Positions 9,390 to 18,737 of a DNA stretch of 64,000 nt are shown here, in pieces. The first letter of the stretch is position 1. Each line of letters opens with the position of its first letter. A program made the position numbers and the translations under genes. The DNA is from JAGQPD01 sp020426865 (GTDB lineage Bacteria; Planctomycetota; Planctomycetia; Pirellulales; Pirellulaceae). The stretch is from the NCBI GenBank assembly GCA_041399065.1, contig JAWKTN010000004.1, forward strand, positions 977,997 to 1,041,996, given 5' to 3'. Under the pieces are notes generated by a model. The model was given only the letters and a program-made list of their open reading frames with translations, was not told where the DNA came from and made no database searches.

Positions 9390-10058
9390 CTAATTGGCAC
9401 GAGTGGGTGGCGCCGATGGCATGTCGGAAGCGGAGGGGAATGTGCCGCGGGCCAGGAATCTTTCGGTTGTTTCCAACGTGGCCCGTCGCCATGGCAGTAC
9501 GCCGTGCGGGCCGCCGATGCTTGTGTACTGCACCGTCATCGGACCGCTGTCCCTGGGCCAACGTGTACTGGACAAAGGTACCACCCAATCCATCCGAGCC
9601 GTAACGACGCCGACCTCGATGTTCGTCGGGTACGCCAACCGATTGACATAACTATCCTGCCGGTCTGACAAGTCATGTAACGCCGGACAGAACCACCCCA
9701 GAAAGTATGACAAAAACGTGGCTACAGGCGATCCGTTGTTGGGTGGCGTCAGCAGCACGAACCGCCGGACCAACCCTGGTGGTAGTTGCAGGATTGCCCG
9801 CCGAGCCACAATCGTTCCCATGCTGTGCCCCACGATGTCCACACAACCCGCCCGCTCAACCTGCTCGTCAGCTAATATAACGCGGACCAGGCCCGCCACA
9901 TGCACTTCGACTCCCTGGCGAATGCTGGGGTATCCCCAGTTCCGTACCACCCATCCCCGCCGCCGCAAGTGTTGGCACAATCGCCACATCACCAGCCGAT
10001 TCGCGGCCAGTCCATGCAATAGGTAAACAGGTGGTTGACGGTTCACGATCAATGACAT
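9390..10058 (-). CDS. Lipase-like alpha/beta hydrolase
   Basis: The 222-residue protein carries an oxyanion-hole motif VYLLHGLAANR near the N-terminus and the nucleophile elbow GHSMG with Ser79. The pattern fits the short triacylglycerol-lipase-like or PGAP1-like group (DUF7379/Abhydrolase). Likely acid and histidine are Asp in VTARMDWVVPL and His in IGGPHGVLP. No signal peptide is evident, so it is probably cytoplasmic or membrane-peripheral. It stands alone, convergent with nothing and upstream of the peroxiredoxin on the same strand. Confidence 0.8.
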   Translation of the reverse strand: MSLIVNRQPPVYLLHGLAANRLVMWRLCQHLRRRGWVVRNWGYPSIRQGVEVHVAGLVRVILADEQVERAGCVDIVGHSMGTIVARRAILQLPPGLVRRFVLLTPPNNGSPVATFLSYFLGWFCPALHDLSDRQDSYVNRLAYPTNIEVGVVTARMDWVVPLSSTRWPRDSGPMTVQYTSIGGPHGVLPWRRATLETTERFLARGTFPSASDMPSAPPTRAN

Positions 10059-10269
10059 CCGTTCGAGAGATTGGCCGGCGAAATCCTCTCCCTATTGTAT
10101 CGCCCGACATGCCTCCCACGAAGCCATGTGCCCGGACCACCCGCCCATCAATCCAACTTGTCACCTGGCGTCGACGCGGCACCTTCGCGTGATCACTCCG
10201 CAAGTTTCTTGTTGGCGAGATTCCTCGCCGTCGATTACGCTAAACGGATACGATGAAACAGGTGTGAAA

Positions 10270-11592
10270 ATGCCACCCGCTATTGCAGCTTTTATGCGAC
10301 GATTCCTCCTTGCTTCGCTGATGACGTGTGGCTTGGTCCCCGGTGCCTTCTCACAATCTATCGTACCCCGCAATCTGCTACCCATCGACTCGGGGACCTT
10401 TGTCGGCGTTTCGGAATTGAGCGGCATTGCGTTTGGCGGGCCGGTCGTAGCGGATGCCTTTCGGTTTTGGGCAGTGCAGGATAGTGGGGGACAAGCGGTG
10501 GCGATTGACGTGACATTCGGCGCCGACGGTACGCTGCTTTCGGCGAAAGTCAATCAATCCGTGTCGTTGCCTCCCGCTTGGGACGGTGAAGCAATCACAT
10601 TCCTGGGACCCGACCGAAGTCGATTGTTGGTAAGTGATGAGACATCGCCGCAGTTGATGGAGGTCGATGTCGGGGTAGGTTTTACCGGCAAGTCCGTCCC
10701 GCTCCCCGCCATTTATTCGAACATTCGCCATAATCGAGGCATCGAGTCGCTTAGTCGCGCGCCCGGCGGACACAGTATCTGGACAGCCAACGAAGAAGCT
10801 TTGGTTGGTGATGGCGACTTGGCCACCGACGCCACCGGCACGATCGTCCGATTGCAGCAGTTCGACGACCTTGGCGATTCATTGATCGCACAAGAACAAT
10901 ATGCCTACCCTGTCGACCCGATCCATGCGTCGCAAGGTGATAATGATGCGACGCGAAGCGGCCTCGTCGACCTGGTTGCCTTTGATTCTGGGCTCCTTGC
11001 GCTGGAACGCTCCTTGGCTTCGTCGCTTATTCCCCCTCCGTACGAAAGCCGGGTGTATCTTCTCGATTTCGCCAACGCCACCAACGTTGCAACTTCGGAG
11101 TATGCGTCTGGCCTGATAGGAACGACGTACACACCAGTTGCCAAAATCCTGTTGTGGTCTGGGCCCGCCGGAGGTGGACTTGGACAGAATCTAGAAGGCC
11201 TAGCACTCGGGCCGCAACTGCCCAACGGCAATTCGGTCCTGCTAGGGATTGTTGACAATGGCGATCCGCTCAGCAGCAATTCGTTGATTGCATTTGAGTT
11301 GTCCGGCGTTTCTCCACGGTGCGGCGACTACAACTGCAATGGGGCCGTCGATGCCGCGGACTACACGGTTTGGAAGGACCATTTCGGTTCGCAGGATTTT
11401 CTGGCCGCCGACGGAAACGGAAACCGAATCGTCGACGCCGCGGACTACACCGTCTGGAAGGACGGCTTCGGGGACCACCTCCGTTCTCCGCTCCAACCAC
11501 TGTACGTACCCGAATCACGCGGCCCGGCTGGGCTAGCATTCGCCGCACCCCTCTTCTGGGTGGCTTGCAGAAAAATGGCGGGTCGGCACTGA
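10270..11592 (+). CDS. Exported esterase-like-activity-of-phytase domain protein with dockerin-like repeats
   Basis: The protein has a signal peptide (about residues 1-29, cleaved near AFSQS), then a beta-propeller-like domain of the PF13449 kind with SGIAFGG, DGEAITFLGPD, NRGIESLSRAPGG and QNLEGLALGP. The C-terminus has two dockerin-type-I-like calcium repeats, each ending DAADYTVWKD. These repeats are common in planctomycete exported proteins and are thought to mediate assembly or Ca2+ binding. The start at 10270 was chosen because AGGTG precedes it closely and the signal peptide begins there. The upstream open frame to 10126 has no such signal. Activity on phosphate esters is only suggested by the family name. 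Confidence 0.78.
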   Translation: MPPAIAAFMRRFLLASLMTCGLVPGAFSQSIVPRNLLPIDSGTFVGVSELSGIAFGGPVVADAFRFWAVQDSGGQAVAIDVTFGADGTLLSAKVNQSVSLPPAWDGEAITFLGPDRSRLLVSDETSPQLMEVDVGVGFTGKSVPLPAIYSNIRHNRGIESLSRAPGGHSIWTANEEALVGDGDLATDATGTIVRLQQFDDLGDSLIAQEQYAYPVDPIHASQGDNDATRSGLVDLVAFDSGLLALERSLASSLIPPPYESRVYLLDFANATNVATSEYASGLIGTTYTPVAKILLWSGPAGGGLGQNLEGLALGPQLPNGNSVLLGIVDNGDPLSSNSLIAFELSGVSPRCGDYNCNGAVDAADYTVWKDHFGSQDFLAADGNGNRIVDAADYTVWKDGFGDHLRSPLQPLYVPESRGPAGLAFAAPLFWVACRKMAGRH

Positions 11593-11686
11593 AATATCGA
11601 CTCAATCCTGAGACATTTCTCGCGGACCGGTTATAATCATGGTTCCGGATGGTACGGAAAGTTGGGGATTGGGGGGACTTACGAAG

Positions 11687-12676
11687 ATGACGAGGCAATC
11701 AATGGCATTAGAACGCGCGGTGAAATGGTGCACTTGCCTGGCGGCGATCGTATTGGGGTGTGCGTGTCCGGCAGTTGGGCAATCCGTGGACTTAGGGCTG
11801 GACTTATATTATTCGAATCCGGCGGATACGGCCTCCAGTGGCACATGGCAATTGGTGGCAAAGAGTTCCAGTCGGGGGATTGCTGGACTTGATGTGCGAC
11901 TGACGGGGATAGATCCGACGGTACAATTCGACGCGCCGACGGGTACAGCGCCGGGCATCGCGAGCGTTGGCTTTCAGCAGTCGTTCAATGGAGCGACACC
12001 GGATTGGTTGATCGATCGCGCGGATCACATGGAGTTGATCTTTGGACAGATTCCTGTCCAGGCCCCGGGCAGTCAAGGGCTTTTTTATGACGTTGGCGTA
12101 CCTGGGGGCGCGACCCAACCTGGAGAGAACGGGACGCCCGTCATTTCGGGACTATCTGGCGTCAACTTGCCTTGGGGATTCGATGACGTGTTGGGAGACG
12201 CAGCTGACGGAAATAATGCCAACAACAATGGCATTTTTCAGGGGGGAGTCTTGTTGGCATCCGGCACGTTTGCTGCAAATTCCAACCCCGGCTTTCTAGC
12301 CAGTCTGTCGGCGGCCGCGAATGTTTTTACCGCCGTTGGCACGACGACATCGGCACCCTTGGGATCGATCATCGAAGCGACAACGACGGTACAAGTCCGG
12401 GACAACGCGGTCGCGGGAGTCCCTGGCGACTACAACGGTAACGGAACCGTGGACGCGGCGGACTACACCGTTTGGAAAGACAATTTCGGCTCAACGACGC
12501 AACTGGCCGCTGACGGCAACGGCAATGGCACGATCGACGCGGCGGACTACACTGTTTGGAAAGACAACTTCGGCAACTCGGGTGGCGCTGCCGCGATTGC
12601 CAGCGTCCCGGAACCGACCGTGGCATTGATGATCTGGTTGGCACTACCGCTTTTGGCCTGGCGTCGACGAAGCTGA
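11687..12676 (+). CDS. Exported PEP-CTERM protein with dockerin-like repeats
   Basis: The 329-residue protein has a signal peptide (cleaved near AVGQS, residue 32), a beta-rich body of unknown family, two calcium repeats (DYNGNGTVDAADYTVWKD and a close copy) and a C-terminal PEP-CTERM sorting tail: VPEP, a hydrophobic segment, then WRRRS. PEP-CTERM tails are processed by exosortase, so the protein probably ends up in the envelope or extracellular matrix. The start at 11687 follows a GGGGGGA run. Its repeats closely match those of the preceding gene, so the two may have exchanged C-termini by duplication. Confidence 0.78.
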   Translation: MTRQSMALERAVKWCTCLAAIVLGCACPAVGQSVDLGLDLYYSNPADTASSGTWQLVAKSSSRGIAGLDVRLTGIDPTVQFDAPTGTAPGIASVGFQQSFNGATPDWLIDRADHMELIFGQIPVQAPGSQGLFYDVGVPGGATQPGENGTPVISGLSGVNLPWGFDDVLGDAADGNNANNNGIFQGGVLLASGTFAANSNPGFLASLSAAANVFTAVGTTTSAPLGSIIEATTTVQVRDNAVAGVPGDYNGNGTVDAADYTVWKDNFGSTTQLAADGNGNGTIDAADYTVWKDNFGNSGGAAAIASVPEPTVALMIWLALPLLAWRRRS

Positions 12677-12778
12677 GCGGTCGATTGCGTCCATTCTTTT
12701 TCTTGGCTTGAAAACTGACTACAATAGAGGCAACGCTGTCGCAACACCTGCCATCGTTTGTCCTGCCTAGTGGTCATC

Positions 12779-15700
12779 ATGCAAGTCGTCCGAACACTTT
12801 GCCGAACGCGTCTGCCGTTCTACGTATGGACCGTACTTATTACGCTCGGATTAGAGCCAGGCGTGTCAGCGACGGCGGGGGTGATTGACTACCAGCGAGA
12901 TGTTTTGCCCATTCTGTCGGAGCATTGCACGCAATGTCATGGTGTAGATACAAGCTCACGGGAAGGTGGCTTGCGCCTTGACGACGCCGACGCCGCATAT
13001 CGCGGCGGCGATTCAGGATTGGCGGCGATTGTGCCGGGGCGCCCCGAGCAAAGTCACTTGATGCAGCGGATCACATCGACCGACGATGGCGAGGTCATGC
13101 CTCCGCCATCCGTTGACAAACCACTGTCATTAAAGCAAGTTGCTACCTTGAAGGCATGGATTGAAGAGGGGGCGAATTATGCGACGCATTGGGCGTTTGC
13201 CTCGCCGCGGAAGGATTCATCTTTGGACACCGATAAGCATCCCGTCGATGTGCTCGTCCGAAAACGTCTCGGCGAATTGTCGCTCGAAGCGTCCGCGCCG
13301 GCAACATCCCATGAGTTGTGTCGGCGATTGTATTTGGACATCGTCGGCCTGCCCCCCAGCATCGACGAGCTGTCGGCGTTTGAGCGGGACGGATTAGCGG
13401 CAACCGCCGAACGGCTACTGAAGAGTCCACGCTATGGTGAGAAATGGGCACGCCATTGGCTCGATGTTGCCCGCTATTCCGACACCAATGGTTACGAAAA
13501 GGACCTTCGTCGTGATCAATGGATCTGGCGCGATTGGGTGATCGAGGCCGTCAACCGCGATATGCCGTACGATCAATTCATCATCGAACAGGTCGCGGGC
13601 GATTTGTTGCCCGACGCGACTCAGTCGCAAGTCGTTGCCACGGGATTCTTGCGCAACAGCATGATCAACGAAGAGGGTGCGATCGTCCCGGAACAATTTC
13701 GCATGGTCGAGATGTTTGATCGTATGGATTGCCTCGGCAAAGCCGTCCTCGGGTTGACCACCCAGTGTGCTCAATGTCATTCCCATAAATTCGATCCGCT
13801 CACGCAAGAAGAATACTACGGGATGTTCGCATTTCTAAATAATACGTACGAAGCGCGATCGTGGGTTTACAGCGACGAACAACTCCGTCAAATCAACGAG
13901 ATCAAAACGCATATTGCCGAGATCGAAGCGCGCATCAAATCGCAACGACCGAACTGGCGGCATGAGGTAGTTGCATTTGAAGAACAGACACAAAGCTTGC
14001 GAGCCGAATGGAAGTCGCTCGACTTTTTCCAGTTGGAAGCGATCAGTGGTTTGAATCATCCGGTACAACAGGCTGACCGGTCGATCATGATGTTGGGGCA
14101 TACCAGCGGCGACATCTTTTTTGTGGGCAATTTGTCATCACCGTCGATCACGGGGTTACGATTGGAGTTGCTGTGTAGCGAAGACCTGCCGTTTGGCGGG
14201 CCGGGGCGCAGCGATCTCGGCACGTGGACGATTCACGAGTTGGAGGTGTTCGCAAAGCGCCCGGACAAAAACGAGTGGGAAAAACAGAAACTGGTCAACG
14301 CCACGGCCGATTTTTCGGAACCAGAACAAAAGCAGGATGATGGGAAAAAGTCGCTTGGACCTGTGGCGAATCTGATCGACGGGAACGACAACAACAGCTG
14401 GCAGGCCGATCGGGGGATCGGTCGGCGCAACCAGCCTTCGGTTGCTGTCGTGCAGTTCGAGAATGCAGTGACGCTGCCGGAGGGATCAGAGCTGAAGGTC
14501 GCGATGCGGATGGGCAATATGGTTGGCCGATGTCGCGTGAGTGTCACTTCATCCCCGCAGCCGACAGCGGCTCCGGTGGACTACGTCGCCGTGCAAGCAA
14601 TGGATGTAGCACCGTCGCAACGAACAGCACAGGAACGTGGGGCAATTTTTGCGGCGTGGTGTAAGAGTGTCGGCGAATTGCAGGCGTTCCACGACGAAAT
14701 CGACGCGTTATGGAAGCAATATCCCGCGGCTCTGACATCTGTTTTACACGTAGGCGAGCGCAAGCCACAGGAATCGCGGGCAACGCATTTTCTCGACCGG
14801 GGCAATTGGGACCAACCGAGACAATCGGTTCCGCCGCACATCCCAGCGGCCTTTCATCCGTTGCGAAATGCTGGCCAGCCAAGTCGTTTGACATTCGCGC
14901 AATGGTTGGTCGACCGCCGGTCGCCATTGGCGGCGCGGGTGGCCGTCAATCGCGTGTGGCAGGCGGTGTTTGGCGAAGGTCTTGTAGAAACTTCGGAAGA
15001 CTTTGGTACTCGTGCCCCGGTTCCGGAGCACCGTGAATTGCTCGATTGGCTGGCCGTCGATTTTATGGAACACGACTGGAGCCAAAAGCATCTATTGCAG
15101 ATGATTGTGACCAGCGAAACGTACCAACAAAGTTCGCATGCGTCGCCAGACCAATTGATGGTAGATCCGCGGAATCGTTTGTTGACACGTGGGCCACGGT
15201 TTCGCGCTGACGCCGAAGTAGTTCGCGACATTGCCATGTCGGTGTCGGGATTGATCACCCATAAGCTTGGCGGCCCCAGTGTGATTCCTCCCGTTCCACA
15301 GAATGTGTTGGATTACAACTATACGTACCCAAGCTATTGGAAGCCGGCGACAGGTGCCGAACGATATCGCCGTACGGTATACGGTTTTCGCAAGCGATCG
15401 ATGCCAGATCCGGTCATGTCGGCATTGGACGCTCCCAACGGCGATTTTGCGTGTGCAAGACGAACGCGGTCCAATACCCCATTGGCGGCACTGACGGGAT
15501 TGAACGAGCCGATCCTTGTCGAGGCTGCTCAGGCACTTGCATTGCGCATCCTGCGTGAAGCGGGCAGCGACAACGCATCACGCATCACGCACGCCTATCG
15601 CTTGTGCGTTTCGCGCGATCCGACGGAGAACGAAATTGCCGCACTGCAACAGTTCCTCGAATCGCGACAGAGCCGCATCGCCGACGGTTGGCTTGATGCC

Positions 15701-15832
15701 CGGGCTGTCGCGACCGGCGATCCCGATCGGTTGCCCGAATTGCCCGAAGGTGTTACACCCAACGACGCGGCCGCCTGGACACTCGCTGCTCGAGTTCTCT
15801 TGAACTTGGACGAAACGATGAATAAGAATTGA
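12779..15832 (+). CDS. Planctomycete cytochrome-c-domain protein (PSCyt1 / DUF1549 / DUF1553), second copy
   Basis: The 1017-residue exported protein opens with a signal segment and a heme motif CTQCH (Cys50, Cys53, His54), followed by DUF1549 (GEKWARHWLDVARYSDTNGYEKD, CAQCH then SHKFDPL). DUF1553 is at the C-terminus (SPLAARVAVNRVWQAVFGEGLV, NTPLAALTGLNEPI). Residues around 430-620 hold a jelly-roll-like insert. The start was set at the ATG at 12779; the frame is open to a TTG at 12758. The next gene is the DUF1501 partner and two sulfatases follow in the same direction. This suggests a locus for breakdown of a sulfated polymer, an inference from neighbours only. Confidence 0.93.
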   Translation: MQVVRTLCRTRLPFYVWTVLITLGLEPGVSATAGVIDYQRDVLPILSEHCTQCHGVDTSSREGGLRLDDADAAYRGGDSGLAAIVPGRPEQSHLMQRITSTDDGEVMPPPSVDKPLSLKQVATLKAWIEEGANYATHWAFASPRKDSSLDTDKHPVDVLVRKRLGELSLEASAPATSHELCRRLYLDIVGLPPSIDELSAFERDGLAATAERLLKSPRYGEKWARHWLDVARYSDTNGYEKDLRRDQWIWRDWVIEAVNRDMPYDQFIIEQVAGDLLPDATQSQVVATGFLRNSMINEEGAIVPEQFRMVEMFDRMDCLGKAVLGLTTQCAQCHSHKFDPLTQEEYYGMFAFLNNTYEARSWVYSDEQLRQINEIKTHIAEIEARIKSQRPNWRHEVVAFEEQTQSLRAEWKSLDFFQLEAISGLNHPVQQADRSIMMLGHTSGDIFFVGNLSSPSITGLRLELLCSEDLPFGGPGRSDLGTWTIHELEVFAKRPDKNEWEKQKLVNATADFSEPEQKQDDGKKSLGPVANLIDGNDNNSWQADRGIGRRNQPSVAVVQFENAVTLPEGSELKVAMRMGNMVGRCRVSVTSSPQPTAAPVDYVAVQAMDVAPSQRTAQERGAIFAAWCKSVGELQAFHDEIDALWKQYPAALTSVLHVGERKPQESRATHFLDRGNWDQPRQSVPPHIPAAFHPLRNAGQPSRLTFAQWLVDRRSPLAARVAVNRVWQAVFGEGLVETSEDFGTRAPVPEHRELLDWLAVDFMEHDWSQKHLLQMIVTSETYQQSSHASPDQLMVDPRNRLLTRGPRFRADAEVVRDIAMSVSGLITHKLGGPSVIPPVPQNVLDYNYTYPSYWKPATGAERYRRTVYGFRKRSMPDPVMSALDAPNGDFACARRTRSNTPLAALTGLNEPILVEAAQALALRILREAGSDNASRITHAYRLCVSRDPTENEIAALQQFLESRQSRIADGWLDARAVATGDPDRLPELPEGVTPNDAAAWTLAARVLLNLDETMNKN

Positions 15833-15862
15833 CTCCGTCAAGCTCGCGTGAGGAATCGCGTC

Positions 15863-17329
15863 ATGAAAACACAGAACGACCACTCCGCCAGTCACACGGC
15901 ATCCGTTCGGTCAGCCAGGCTGCCAGCGGACACCCCAACGCGTCGGTGGTTTTTTCGGGAATGTGGGGTCGGGTTAGCGGCGGCAACCGCCGGGTGGTTG
16001 TTGCAACGCGACGGACTGGCGGCGACGCAGGCCAACTCTGTCAATCCTCTGGCACCGCGCGAACCCCATTTTCAACCCAAGGCCAAGCATGTGATCTACA
16101 TGTTCCAGGCTGGTGCCCCCAGTCACCTTGAATTGTTCGACTACAAGCCGGAACTTGCCAAGCGGGATGGGCAACTGCCGCCAGCGGAACTGCTTGAGGG
16201 CTACCGTGCCGCGTTCATCAATCCCAACTCCGCACTACTTGGCCCGAAATACAAGTTTGCCAAGCACGGCAATTGCGGGATGGAGCTGAGCGAATTGTTG
16301 CCATACACAGCGGAAGTTGCGGACGAGTTGTGTCTGATTCGGTCGCTGCAAACGGAAGCGGTCAATCATGCACCGGCACAGATCATGATGAATACGGGAT
16401 CGCAGCAGTTTGGCCGTCCCAGTTTCGGAGCGTGGACGCTGTACGGTTTGGGAAGTGAAGCCGACAATCTTCCGGGCTTTGTTGTCTTGACCAGCGCGAA
16501 GGGAACCAGTGGCGGGGCGAGCAATTATGGTTGTGGTTTTCTACCGACGATCTACAGCGGAATCCCGTTTCGCAATGCCGGCGATCCGATGTTGTACCTG
16601 ACGAATCCCAAGGGGATCGACGACGAGACTCAACGCGCATCGCTCGATACGCTCAATCAATTGAATCAATTTGCCTTTGATCGATACGGCGATCCAGAGA
16701 TCAACGCCCGGATTCAAAGTTACGAGATGGCCTATCGGTTGCAGAGCAGTGCCCCCGAACTGATGGACCTAAGCAGCGAGTCGGCCGCGACGCTGGAGAT
16801 GTATGGGATTAAGGATCCGAACGAGGCGAGTTACGCGCGCAATTGCTTGATTTCCCGACGATTGATCGAGCGGGGCGTGCGGTTCGTGCAGCTGTTTCAC
16901 GAGGTGTGGGATCAGCACGGCGATCTCACGGCGGCGATCAAGCGAAACACGGAGCAGACGGATCGACCCAGTGCGGCGCTAGTCAAGGATCTTCGCGATC
17001 GCGGTTTGCTTCAGGACACGTTGCTGATTTGGGGTGGGGAATTCGGCCGCACACCGATGGTCCAAGGGGGCAACGACGGCCGCGATCATCACAACCGAAG
17101 CTTCAGCGTGTGGCTAGCCGGTGGCGGCATCCGCGCTGGCTACACACACGGCGAGACGGACGAGCTAGGTTTCAATGTGGCGAGTGGCCCGGTCCATGTG
17201 CATGATTTGAATGCCACGCTCTTGCACTTGCTGGGATTCGACCATACAAAACTAACGTTCCGGTTTCAGGGTCGCGATTATCGCTTGACCGACGTGCATG
17301 GCAACGTCGTGCGTGATATCCTGGCGTAG
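15863..17329 (+). CDS. DUF1501 family exported protein (Tat signal), second copy
   Basis: The protein has a twin-arginine-type signal (TRRWFFRECG plus a hydrophobic segment) and DUF1501 signatures: MFQAGAPSHLELFDYKP, WDQHGDL, GGEFGRTPMVQ and, at the end, YRLTDVHGNVVRDIL. The start ATG at 15863 follows GAGGAA by six bases; a GTG at 15848 is the alternative. It lies 30 bases after the cytochrome-domain gene and 64 bases before a sulfatase, so these genes probably form one transcript. The protein is 488 residues, about the usual family size. Confidence 0.92.
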   Translation: MKTQNDHSASHTASVRSARLPADTPTRRWFFRECGVGLAAATAGWLLQRDGLAATQANSVNPLAPREPHFQPKAKHVIYMFQAGAPSHLELFDYKPELAKRDGQLPPAELLEGYRAAFINPNSALLGPKYKFAKHGNCGMELSELLPYTAEVADELCLIRSLQTEAVNHAPAQIMMNTGSQQFGRPSFGAWTLYGLGSEADNLPGFVVLTSAKGTSGGASNYGCGFLPTIYSGIPFRNAGDPMLYLTNPKGIDDETQRASLDTLNQLNQFAFDRYGDPEINARIQSYEMAYRLQSSAPELMDLSSESAATLEMYGIKDPNEASYARNCLISRRLIERGVRFVQLFHEVWDQHGDLTAAIKRNTEQTDRPSAALVKDLRDRGLLQDTLLIWGGEFGRTPMVQGGNDGRDHHNRSFSVWLAGGGIRAGYTHGETDELGFNVASGPVHVHDLNATLLHLLGFDHTKLTFRFQGRDYRLTDVHGNVVRDILA

Positions 17330-17393
17330 CCAACGCCCTGAAATCACTTCGTCTTGTTCACCCCGATCCCGCCGAGGATAAAGGAATCGCGAT

Positions 17394-18734
17394 ATGGTCC
17401 CTTGGTCGCGCCCCGCCGCTTCTGCCGTTGTCCTTTTGCTGGCCAGCGCGGCGCTGCTGGCATCTGCTGCTACTAGTGTCGCTGCTCCGAATATCGTCTA
17501 CATACTTTCCGACGATCAAGGGTACGCCGATACAGGGTTCATGGGTAGCAGTGAAGTGCTGACCCCGCAACTGGATGCGTTGGCCAAATCCGGTGCCATA
17601 TTAACGTCGTTCTATGTGCAGCCCGTCTGTTCTCCCACTCGGGCTACCCTGATGACCGGGCGGTATGTGACACGTACCGGCGTCTATCAAGTGGTCCGCC
17701 CGAACGCTCATTGGGGTCTGCCGTTAGAAGAGCGAACCTTGGCCCAGGCATTGCAGCAAGCTGGATATACGACGGCGATTTGTGGGAAGTGGCACTTGGG
17801 GGAATACCAGCCCGAGTATCGCCCGACCCGCCGCGGTTTTGCCATGCAGTACGGCCACTGGTTCGGTGCCCTCGACTACTTTACGCATCTGCGAAACAAA
17901 CAACTTGACTGGTACCGCAACGACCAGCCGTTGGAGGAAGAGGGTTATACGACCAATCTCGTAGCTGCGGAAGCCTGCCGGATCATCCGCGAACAACCGG
18001 TCGATAAACCCTTGTTCCTGTATGTACCGTTCAATGCGGTGCATGGTCCGTATCAGGTACCGGAAAGCTACCTGGAACCATTTGGCGAATTGAAGGGAGT
18101 GCGGCGAACCTATGCTGGCATGGTAGCCGCCATGGACGAAGCCGTCGGACAGATCGTAGCGGCTTTGAAGGAAAAAGGAATGTACGAACAGACGCTGATC
18201 GTCTTCTCCAGCGACAACGGTGGTCCGTCGCCCGGACGAATCACCTCCAACGCTCCGCTTCGAGCGGGCAAGGGGACGATTTACGAGGGGGGAGTTCGCG
18301 TTTGTGCATTCGCCTCGTTTCCGGGGAAGATTCCTGTGGCGACAAGAATCGACGAACCGTTGCATGTCACGGACTGGTTTCCCACGCTCATCGCGTTGGC
18401 CGGTGGCTCACTTGATCAGGCATTGCCGATCGACGGCAAGGACATTTGGCCCGTGCTAACCAGCGGGGCACCTTCGCCGCACGAGGAGTTGTTGCTACAC
18501 AGCACGAGACCCGGTCATGCCGCCGTACGGAAGGGGAAATGGAAGCTGATTGCAAATGACGACGGGACGCATGAGTTGTACAATCTGCAGGCAGACATTG
18601 GCGAATCGATGGATTTGGCTGCGAACCAACCCGAGCTGGTCGCCCAGCTTTCAAAGACGCTCTCCAACTACCTCGCCGAAGCCGTGCCCTCGGGCGCCCC
18701 GGCCGCACGAAGACAGCAAGGTGAAGAGGAATAA
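17394..18734 (+). CDS. Exported sulfatase (formylglycine-dependent)
   Basis: The 446-residue protein has a signal peptide (to about residue 31), the metal-binding SDDQG near residue 39 and the sulfatase signature CSPTRATLMTGR. Cys79 is the expected site of conversion to formylglycine. CGKWHLGE and SSDNGG are further active-site motifs. It hydrolyses sulfate esters; the substrate class (arylsulfatase B/GalNAc-4-sulfatase-like) is a guess from the motif spacing. It stops three bases before the next sulfatase starts, so the two are co-translated. No sulfatase-maturase gene lies nearby. Confidence 0.93.
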   Translation: MVPWSRPAASAVVLLLASAALLASAATSVAAPNIVYILSDDQGYADTGFMGSSEVLTPQLDALAKSGAILTSFYVQPVCSPTRATLMTGRYVTRTGVYQVVRPNAHWGLPLEERTLAQALQQAGYTTAICGKWHLGEYQPEYRPTRRGFAMQYGHWFGALDYFTHLRNKQLDWYRNDQPLEEEGYTTNLVAAEACRIIREQPVDKPLFLYVPFNAVHGPYQVPESYLEPFGELKGVRRTYAGMVAAMDEAVGQIVAALKEKGMYEQTLIVFSSDNGGPSPGRITSNAPLRAGKGTIYEGGVRVCAFASFPGKIPVATRIDEPLHVTDWFPTLIALAGGSLDQALPIDGKDIWPVLTSGAPSPHEELLLHSTRPGHAAVRKGKWKLIANDDGTHELYNLQADIGESMDLAANQPELVAQLSKTLSNYLAEAVPSGAPAARRQQGEEE

Positions 18735-18737
18735 CGA

